Position numbers and translations under genes: made by a program. From the NCBI GenBank assembly GCA_910589335.1, contig CAJUTW010000049.1, forward strand, positions 1-9,923: 9,923 bases of DNA. Reading direction: 5' to 3'. Origin of the DNA: an uncultured Bacilli bacterium. Lineage in GTDB: Bacteria > Bacillota_I > Bacilli_A > RF39 > UBA660. Under the pieces are notes generated by a model, which saw only the letters and a list, made by a program, of their open reading frames with translations, did not search any database and had not been told where the DNA came from. This document shows, in pieces, positions 1-5,015 of this stretch (position 1 is the stretch's first letter; each line of letters begins with the position of its first letter).

Positions 1-14
1 CCTTTATATAAAGT

Positions 15-38
15 AAAAAACCACTGTTTAGCAGCGGT
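15..38 (-). terminator. Rho-independent terminator of rpmH
   Basis: Read on the minus strand, a 7-bp stem (ACCGCTG/CAGTGGT, loop CTAAA) is followed directly by six T. One pair is G·U on the minus-strand RNA but A·C on the plus strand, so the hairpin is better formed by the rpmH transcript. It begins 2-3 bases after the rpmH stop codon. Confidence 0.8.
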
Positions 39-40
39 AT

Positions 41-163
41 TTATTTGCAAAGTCTTTTACGTCCTTTGCGACGACGACGATTTAAAATATTTGTTTTCTT
101 ACGTGCAAAAAATCCTAATTTTTTTGATTTTTTACGATTATTTGGTTGATATGTTCTTTTCAT
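41..163 (-). CDS. rpmH: 50S ribosomal protein L34 (shortened, 40 aa)
   Basis: This gene encodes bL34, a small, very basic protein of the large ribosomal subunit. The N-terminus MKRTYQP and the C-terminal KGRKRL block are the family hallmarks, and about half of the residues are Lys or Arg. The ATG is preceded by a strong GGAGG (171-175) seven bases upstream. Most bacterial L34 proteins are about 44 residues long; this one has 40. By eye the missing four residues fall in the middle, where most homologues read NGRKVLARRR and this one reads TNILNRRRR. The C-terminus is RLCK rather than the usual RLT/S-A, with an unusual Cys at residue 39. It diverges from dnaA across the origin, as in most Bacillota, so it is leading-strand on the left replichore. 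A terminator directly after the stop suggests that it is transcribed alone, without rnpA immediately downstream. Confidence 0.93.
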   Translation of the reverse strand: MKRTYQPNNRKKSKKLGFFARKKTNILNRRRRKGRKRLCK

Positions 164-192
164 TCTTCCACCTCCAGACATAAATCTACATT

Positions 193-222
193 ATTATAAT
201 AATATAATTTCTATTTTGTCAA
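193..222 (-). promoter_or_regulatory. Sigma-A-type promoter for rpmH
   Basis: On the minus strand a perfect TTGACA (-35, complement of 217-222) is followed by an 18-bp spacer and a perfect TATAAT (-10, complement of 193-198). Transcription would start about 20 bases upstream of the rpmH ribosome binding site. This is the strongest promoter match in the window, as expected for a ribosomal protein gene. Confidence 0.8.
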
Positions 223-297
223 TTAAAACTTAGTATTTGAAGGTTATTTTTATGAATTTTATTGCTTATATTTTAATTTTTTTAGAAAATTCGACAA

Positions 298-437
298 ATT
301 TCCACAAATCCACAATCTTGTTGAAAATAATTTTCATCCTGTTAAAACCGAATCTGTGGAAAATGTGGAAAACTTATTTTTCCTTTGATATTATATGATA
401 TAGATTGTTGAAAAAATTGTGGATTTATAGTGGATTA
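298..437. other. oriC: Origin of replication oriC, upstream DnaA-box cluster
   Basis: This is the rpmH–dnaA spacer, which in Bacillota carries the first half of a bipartite oriC. The 9-mers resemble the DnaA box TTATCCACA. On the plus strand they lie at 298-306 (ATTTCCACA) and 306-314 (AAATCCACA). On the minus strand they lie at 355-363 and 364-372 (both TTTTCCACA, 8/9), 418-426 (AAATCCACA) and 429-437 (7/9). A 15-bp inverted repeat (TGAAAAT-A-ATTTTCA, 322-336) separates the forward from the reverse boxes. The flanks at 240-295 and 438-500 are almost pure A/T and could unwind. No dnaA promoter is clear; TTGAAA at 408 and TAGAAT at 481 are weak candidates. The role as origin is inferred from box clustering and gene context. 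Confidence 0.85.
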
Positions 438-522
438 TTTTTTTTAGTTAAAAATAGTTTATTTTTTCCTCAATTTAATGTAGAATAAAACGTGATTATT
501 GATCTTGTGGGGAGATGGTAGG

Positions 523-1908
523 ATGAATGTAGATATTTTATGGTCTAATTTACTTAGTCAAATAAAAGATGAACTAACATCTCTTTCTTATAGTACATGG
601 TTTTCTGAGACAAAACTATATAAATTAGATAATGAAATTGCTTACATAATTGTACCGATGCCCATTCACAAAAAGCACTTAATTGATAATTATTCTTCTT
701 TAATTACAACAAAATTAGCTGATTTAACTGGTGCTAATTATGAACTTAACTTACTTTTAAACGAAGAAATAGAAAATGAAATAAAAGAAAAGAAAATAGA
801 GCAAGAAAAATTAATTATTAATAATAAAGAAACTAATGATTTTAATGTTAATTCTAATCTTAATAAGAAGTATTTATTTGATAGTTTTATTGTTGGTAAT
901 AGTAATAAATTTGCTCATGCTGCTGCTTTATCTGTTGCAGAAAATCCTGGTAATATGTATAATCCATTATTTTTATATGGAAATAGTGGACTGGGTAAAA
1001 CTCATTTAATGCATGCTATTGGTAATTATATTGGAGAACATTCTAATAGGAAAGTTTTATATGTTACTAGTGAACAATTTAGACAAGATTTTGTTAAAGC
1101 CAATAGAAAAGACGATAAAGGAACAAACTTTAATTATATAGATTTTTTTAAAAATAAATATAGAAATATTGATGTTTTAATAATAGATGATATACAATTT
1201 TTAGGAGGAGCCAATCAATCACAACAAGAATTTTTCCATACTTTTAATAATCTATATAATGATAGTAAGCAAATTATTATATCTTCTGATAGGTCTCCTG
1301 AAGATCTTAAGTTATTAGAGGATAGACTTAGGACTAGATTTTGTTGGGGACTAACAGTCAACATATTTCCTCCAGAATTCACTCTAAGAACAGAGATTTT
1401 AAAGAAAAAAATTATTGCTGGAAACTTTGAACAGGATATACCTGATGAGGTAGTAGAGTATATAGCATCAAATATTGGACCAGATGTTAGGCAATTAGAA
1501 GGGTCTGTTACTAGACTTATTGCTTATTCTGCCATTATGGGAGGAGAAAGAATTACTCTTGATTTGGCAATAGAGGCTTTGAAAGATTTTATCAGTAAAG
1601 GAATAGGGGAGAAGAATGATATCCACAGAATTCAGAAAATTGTATCAGAATACTTTCAAATTTCTGTTGAAGATATAAGAAGTAAGAAAAGAAGTTCTAA
1701 TATTTCTTTTCCAAGACAAATAGCAATGTATTTGTGTAGAACGCTTACAAGTGAATCTTTTCCTAAGATTGGTACTGAATTTGGAGGTAAAGATCATTCT
1801 ACAGTAATGCATTCTGTTGAAAAAATAGAAAATGAAATAAAGGTTAATAAAGATTTAGCTAATATTATTGAAAAATTAAAGAAAGATATTGGGATTGTGC
1901 AAAAATAA
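523..1908 (+). CDS. dnaA: Chromosomal replication initiator protein DnaA
   Basis: DnaA is the AAA+ ATPase that binds DnaA boxes, opens oriC and helps load the helicase. Starting at ATG 523 gives 461 residues, near the usual ~450. Domain I occupies about residues 1-80 (the LSYSTWF segment is typical), followed by a short Lys/Glu/Asn-rich domain II linker to about 115. Domain III has Walker A GNSGLGKTH (153-161), Walker B VLIIDDIQF (218-226), sensor 1 IISSDR (252-257), the arginine-finger box LRTRF (269-273) and sensor 2 RQLEG (323-327). Domain IV carries the DnaA signature GGKDHSTVMHSVEKI (421-435), which recognises the box. ATG 523 is preferred because GGGGAG (509-514) lies 8 bases upstream. 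A TTG at 499 in the same frame has no ribosome binding site. The gene is flanked on both sides by DnaA boxes, consistent with autoregulation, and an 8/9 box (ATATCCACA, 1619-1627) lies inside it. Arg codons are almost all AGA/AGG. Confidence 0.98.
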   Translation: MNVDILWSNLLSQIKDELTSLSYSTWFSETKLYKLDNEIAYIIVPMPIHKKHLIDNYSSLITTKLADLTGANYELNLLLNEEIENEIKEKKIEQEKLIINNKETNDFNVNSNLNKKYLFDSFIVGNSNKFAHAAALSVAENPGNMYNPLFLYGNSGLGKTHLMHAIGNYIGEHSNRKVLYVTSEQFRQDFVKANRKDDKGTNFNYIDFFKNKYRNIDVLIIDDIQFLGGANQSQQEFFHTFNNLYNDSKQIIISSDRSPEDLKLLEDRLRTRFCWGLTVNIFPPEFTLRTEILKKKIIAGNFEQDIPDEVVEYIASNIGPDVRQLEGSVTRLIAYSAIMGGERITLDLAIEALKDFISKGIGEKNDIHRIQKIVSEYFQISVEDIRSKKRSSNISFPRQIAMYLCRTLTSESFPKIGTEFGGKDHSTVMHSVEKIENEIKVNKDLANIIEKLKKDIGIVQK

Positions 1909-2034
1909 ATTTTTTCAATATTTTTTCCACAATAAAAAAGTAGTTAAATCTTTAGAAATATAAAGAGAAAATGTGATTTTTAACGTTTTCCACAGTAATA
2001 ATATAAATAGTATAAGAAAGAAGGAATAATATAT
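1909..2034. other. dnaA–dnaN spacer: second oriC half with likely unwinding region
   Basis: The spacer holds two identical forward DnaA boxes, TTTTCCACA, at 1923-1931 and 1986-1994. The second is followed by an AT-only-like stretch (1996-2016) directly before the dnaN ribosome binding site. In Bacillus subtilis the corresponding spacer holds the DNA unwinding element and DnaA-trio motifs. The AT stretch here is a positional candidate, but I could not match trio motifs convincingly. There is no terminator after dnaA, so dnaA and dnaN may share a transcript; no convincing dnaN promoter was seen. Confidence 0.65.
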
Positions 2035-3162
2035 ATGAAATTTACAATTAAGAAAGAGTTATTATTAGAAGCACTTAGTAAAGTATCTAAGGCGATATCT
2101 ACAAAGAATTTAATACCTGTTTTAGCAGGAGTTAAATTTGAATTAAAGAAAAAGAAATTAACATTAACTGCTAGTGATAATGATATTACTATTCAAACAA
2201 TTATTGATTCTTCTAATGAGGAAGAATTTAAAATTGAAAATGAAGGAAGTATAATTATACAAGGTAAATATATTCTTGATATAGTAAGAAAGCTTCCTGA
2301 TCAATTTATCAATATTGAAGTAATAGATGAATTAAAAATACTAATTTACACAGAAAATAGTGAATTTAATTTAAATGGTATTAGTGAGAGTGAATATCCT
2401 AATGTTGGATTAGAAGAAAGTAAGAAAAAAATTGATATAAAAGTAGGAACTTTAAAAAATATTGTTTATCAAACAGCTTTTGCATCTTCTAATGAAGAAA
2501 GTAAACCTGTTCTTACTGGTATTAATTTCAATATAGTAGGGGATATATTAGAATGTAATTCTACTGATTCATATAGATTAGCTAGAAAAGTTATTAAACT
2601 AGATAATGTTAGTGAAGAAAATTATAATATAGTAATTCCAAGTCATAATATCTTAGAATTTACAAAAATTTTAGGTGATGATGAAGATATTATTGAATTA
2701 CATATATTTAATAATAAAATTTTATTTAAAACTGGTAATTTAAAATTTGAATCTAGATTAATAAATGGTACTTATCCAAATACTTCTAACTTATTGCCAG
2801 ACACTTCATTTTTAGTTGTTAGTACTAATTTAAATGATTTTTATAATGTAATTGACCGTGTTAGTATTTTAACAAGTGATAAAGAAAAAAACATTGTAAC
2901 ATTAGAAACTCAAGGAAATACTTTAATTCTTAGAAGTAGTTCTGTTGAAATTGGTAGAGTAGAAGAGAAAATGCAAATAGAGAAAAATAATAGTGAAGAA
3001 ATTAAGATTTCATTTAGTGCTAAATATATGATGGAAGCTTTAAAAAGTTTTTCCACAGAAACTGTTAATTTACATTTCGTAGGGGAAATTAAACCTATTT
3101 TAATTAAATCAAATGAAGATGAAAGCTTAACTCAACTTGTTTTACCTATTAGGACTTATTAG
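2035..3162 (+). CDS. dnaN: DNA polymerase III subunit beta (sliding clamp)
   Basis: DnaN forms the ring-shaped homodimeric clamp that holds DNA polymerase III and several repair enzymes on DNA. The 375-residue length matches the family (about 366-380). The start MKFTIKKELLLEAL and the end QLVLPIRTY are typical of Bacillota DnaN. The three repeated clamp folds can be followed by TASDNDITIQT (about 46-56, domain I), CNSTDSYRLARK (about 174-185, domain II) and SFSAKYMMEALKSF (domain III). The C-terminal domain would carry the partner-binding pocket. AAGG (2021-2024) lies 10 bases before the ATG. The gene ends in TAG that overlaps the first arm of its terminator. A TTTTCCACA DnaA-box match lies inside the coding sequence at 3049-3057; it may be chance. 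Confidence 0.98.
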   Translation: MKFTIKKELLLEALSKVSKAISTKNLIPVLAGVKFELKKKKLTLTASDNDITIQTIIDSSNEEEFKIENEGSIIIQGKYILDIVRKLPDQFINIEVIDELKILIYTENSEFNLNGISESEYPNVGLEESKKKIDIKVGTLKNIVYQTAFASSNEESKPVLTGINFNIVGDILECNSTDSYRLARKVIKLDNVSEENYNIVIPSHNILEFTKILGDDEDIIELHIFNNKILFKTGNLKFESRLINGTYPNTSNLLPDTSFLVVSTNLNDFYNVIDRVSILTSDKEKNIVTLETQGNTLILRSSSVEIGRVEEKMQIEKNNSEEIKISFSAKYMMEALKSFSTETVNLHFVGEIKPILIKSNEDESLTQLVLPIRTY

Positions 3163-3184
3163 AGATTATTATCTCTTTTTTTTT
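3161..3184 (+). terminator. Terminator overlapping the dnaN stop codon
   Basis: A 6-bp stem AGAGAT/ATCTCT with loop TATT is followed by eight T (3177-3184). The first stem base pair lies within the TAG stop of dnaN, so there is no spare 3' untranslated sequence. It should separate dnaN transcription from the downstream comK-like gene. Confidence 0.75.
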
Positions 3185-3231
3185 AGTTAAAAAATTAATT
3201 TTTGTGTATTATATATATGAAAAAGATAAAT

Positions 3232-3262
3232 AAAAATGTTTTTTCGACAAAAACAGTCTTTT
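3232..3262. promoter_or_regulatory. Two candidate ComK AT-boxes upstream of the comK-like gene
   Basis: Two perfect matches to the Bacillus subtilis ComK AT-box pattern AAAA-N5-TTTT lie side by side: 3232-3244 (N5 = ATGTT) and 3250-3262 (N5 = CAGTC). They lie about 65-95 bases before the comK-like start and just before a weak -35. B. subtilis ComK activates its own gene through paired AT-boxes, so autoregulation is a reasonable inference. The gap between the boxes here is 5 bp, which is not one of the 8, 18 or 31 bp gaps described for B. subtilis. The region is also so AT-rich that chance matches are possible. Confidence 0.4.
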
Positions 3263-3263
3263 T

Positions 3264-3291
3264 TTGAGTTTTTTTTATGTTATTTTATGAA
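3264..3291 (+). promoter_or_regulatory. Weak candidate promoter for the comK-like gene
   Basis: TTGAGT (3264-3269, 4/6 to the -35 consensus) and TATGAA (3286-3291, 4/6 to the -10) are separated by 16 bp and lie directly after the AT-boxes. A weak core promoter next to activator sites would suit an activator-dependent gene. Since a terminator precedes this region, some promoter must lie between 3185 and 3326; this is the best pair I see, but it is not strong. Confidence 0.3.
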
Positions 3292-3326
3292 GAAAGCAGT
3301 TAATGCTTTAAATTTTAGGGGGAAAA

Positions 3327-3779
3327 ATGATAATGAAATATGAAATAAGTAAAGGAACTTTAGCAGTTGTTCCAAATGATGAAAATAGTAGCTTAATATA
3401 TGAGGATGATAATAGATATATTATTGAAGAAAATCCTTATAAAATAATGGATGAAAGTTGCAAGTATTTTGGAAGTACATATGAAGGTAGAAAAAATGGT
3501 GCAAGGACTATTCTAGGTGCTGAATATAAAGTTCCTATAGTTATTGAAGACAGTGATAATTTAATAGTTTTTCCTACAACTTCACCTTCATCGGAAGAAT
3601 GTTGTTGGATAACTTTAAAAAGAGTAAAAAATATAGAGAAAATTGATCAAAATAATACAAAGATTATTTTTGATAATTTAGTAGAATTAATTGTACCATG
3701 TTCTTATAGAACAATAGAAAATCAATTGTCTAGGGCTTCTAGATTAGATTTGATATTAAGAAATCATAAAAATAGTTAA
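3327..3779 (+). CDS. comK: ComK-family competence transcription factor
   Basis: The protein resembles ComK, the DNA-binding master activator of competence (DNA uptake) genes in Bacillus. Shared blocks, compared from memory with B. subtilis ComK, are YEISKGTLAVVP near the N-terminus (YEVNGATIAVLP), KIMDESCKYFGSTYEGRKNG (39-58; QIVDRSCRFFGSSYAGRKAG), VFPTTSPSSEECCWI (81-95; LFPTLSSTRPQCGWI) and SYRTIENQLSRA (126-137; SYNSFENQVYRT). It has 150 residues against about 190 in B. subtilis. The difference is at the C-terminus, which stops soon after the ENQ block and lacks the FMLYPK degradation signal region used by MecA–ClpCP. The start is ATG 3327, seven bases after AGG (3317-3319); ATG 3333 (148 aa) is an alternative. 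The gene sits where Bacilli often have yaaA, between a dnaN terminator and its own terminator, so it is an independent unit. Family assignment is firm; an active competence role is inferred. Confidence 0.87.
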   Translation: MIMKYEISKGTLAVVPNDENSSLIYEDDNRYIIEENPYKIMDESCKYFGSTYEGRKNGARTILGAEYKVPIVIEDSDNLIVFPTTSPSSEECCWITLKRVKNIEKIDQNNTKIIFDNLVELIVPCSYRTIENQLSRASRLDLILRNHKNS

Positions 3780-3795
3780 TTTTGACTATTTTTTT
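3768..3795 (+). terminator. Terminator overlapping the end of the comK-like gene
   Basis: A 9-bp AT-rich stem (AAAAATAGT at 3768-3776 with ACTATTTTT at 3785-3793) spans the last codons and the TAA stop, and the T-run continues to 3795. The T-run is partly used in the stem, so strength is uncertain. The A-run before and T-run after are like the other terminators of this window. Confidence 0.55.
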
Positions 3796-3824
3796 GTGCT
3801 TTTAAGGCTTATTTATGGTATAAT
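3794..3824 (+). promoter_or_regulatory. Extended -10 promoter of the recF–gyrB–gyrA operon
   Basis: TGGTATAAT (3816-3824) is a perfect -10 hexamer with the TGn extension. The best -35 is poor (TTGTGC, 3794-3799, 19-bp spacer), as is common for extended -10 promoters. It follows the comK terminator and leaves a leader of about 65 bases before recF, which contains a small ORF. Confidence 0.65.
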
Positions 3825-3870
3825 AAGTATGTGTGTATAGGAATACTGATATTAGGGGATAGGTGATTAT

Positions 3871-3897
3871 ATGTATCTTTTTGACGGTTTAAAATGA
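3871..3897 (+). CDS. 8-codon upstream ORF overlapping the recF start
   Basis: ATG 3871 opens an 8-codon frame (MYLFDGLK) whose TGA stop overlaps the recF ATG in the four bases ATGA (3894-3897). It has a reasonable ribosome binding site (AGGTGA, 3861-3866, about 5 bases upstream, with AGGGGA just before it). The recF ATG itself is preceded by a pyrimidine/A-rich stretch with no Shine-Dalgarno. The simplest reading is a leader ORF whose translation delivers ribosomes to recF by termination–reinitiation. It could be a remnant of a longer gene once located here. The peptide itself probably has no function. The call rests on spacing and overlap only. Confidence 0.45.
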   Translation: MYLFDGLK

Positions 3898-5006
3898 AAA
3901 TTACTAAAATAAACTTGCTTAGTTTTAGAAATTATTCTAAATTATCTTTACCTTTAGGCAAAAATATGAATATTTTTGTTGGTGATAATGCTCAAGGAAA
4001 GACAAATATTTTAGAAGCAATTACTATTTTATCTTTAACAAAATCACATAGAGTAGGTTCTAATCCGAATATTATTATGTTTGGTAGAGATAAATGTAAA
4101 ATAAGTGGAGTTGTAAAAAAAGAGAAAATTATTTCTAATTTGGAAGTAAATATTACAAATGATATAAAGAAATTAAATATAAATAAAACAGATATAAAGA
4201 AAGTTTCTGATTATATTTCTCATTTAAATGTTATTGTTTTTACTCCTGATGATTTAGAAATAGTTAAAGGATCACCTAATGTACGAAGAAATCTATTAAA
4301 TATACAATTATCACAAGTATCAAAAGAATATTTAAGATATTATAATGAATATAACAAATTATTAAAAACAAGAAATGAATATCTAAAAATTCTTTTTAAT
4401 AATAATATTGCTGATACTAATTATTTAGATATTATTACTGAAAAACTTATTGAAAAAGCAGTATTTATTTATCAAAAAAGAAAAGAATATTTAGATTATA
4501 TTAATTTGAATATTGATAAATATTTTTATGATATATCTGGCGAAAATGGTATGTTGATAAAATATATTACTAATATTAATATAGAAGATTTTGATAGTGA
4601 AAGTATAAGAAAAAAATTAAAGCACATTTTTAAGAAAAATTATATGAAAGAACTTAATTACGGTATGACTATATATGGTCCTCATAGAGATGACTTTTAT
4701 TTTGAATTTATGGGAAAAGATTTAAAATTATATGGATCACAAGGACAACAAAAGTTAGCTATTTTATCTTTTAAATTATCTGAAATTCCGATATTTAAAG
4801 AATTTTGTGGAACTGAACCAGTTTTATTGCTTGATGATATTTTTAGTGAATTAGATATAAAAAAGAGAAATAAATTGTTAAAAATAATAAATTTAGGTAA
4901 TCTTCAAAGTATTATTACAACAACAGATTTGAGAAATATTAATAAAAAATATGTTGAAGATGCTTGTGTTTTTAACGTTAAAAATGGAAATATAGAAAGA
5001 AAGTAG
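3894..5006 (+). CDS. recF: DNA replication and repair protein RecF
   Basis: RecF is an SMC-like ABC-type ATPase that, with RecO and RecR, helps load RecA onto gapped single-stranded DNA. The 370-residue length equals that of B. subtilis RecF. The N-terminus has the family motif LLSFRNYSKL (8-17) and Walker A GDNAQGKTN (30-38). VIVFTPDDLEIVKGSPNVRR (113-132) is characteristic, followed by a helical lid/arm region (about 135-250). YGPHRDDF is at 261-268, the ABC signature GSQGQQ at 281-286 and Walker B with D-loop LLLDDIFSELD at 311-321. The frame is closed by a TGA four codons upstream, so ATG 3894 is the first possible start. It lacks its own ribosome binding site and overlaps the upstream 8-codon ORF. 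It is the first main gene of the operon: gyrB starts 9 bases after its TAG. Confidence 0.98.
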   Translation: MKITKINLLSFRNYSKLSLPLGKNMNIFVGDNAQGKTNILEAITILSLTKSHRVGSNPNIIMFGRDKCKISGVVKKEKIISNLEVNITNDIKKLNINKTDIKKVSDYISHLNVIVFTPDDLEIVKGSPNVRRNLLNIQLSQVSKEYLRYYNEYNKLLKTRNEYLKILFNNNIADTNYLDIITEKLIEKAVFIYQKRKEYLDYINLNIDKYFYDISGENGMLIKYITNINIEDFDSESIRKKLKHIFKKNYMKELNYGMTIYGPHRDDFYFEFMGKDLKLYGSQGQQKLAILSFKLSEIPIFKEFCGTEPVLLLDDIFSELDIKKRNKLLKIINLGNLQSIITTTDLRNINKKYVEDACVFNVKNGNIERK

Positions 5007-5015
5007 GTAGTTTTT

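Noticed and set aside
499..522. TTG start at 499 that would add eight residues to DnaA
   Set aside because: There is no Shine-Dalgarno before it. ATG 523 has GGGGAG at good spacing, and domain I of DnaA normally begins at this point.
3049..3057. TTTTCCACA DnaA box inside dnaN as a functional origin element
   Set aside because: It is a single site in coding sequence, far from the other boxes. The encoded FSTE residues explain the bases, so I do not list it as an element.
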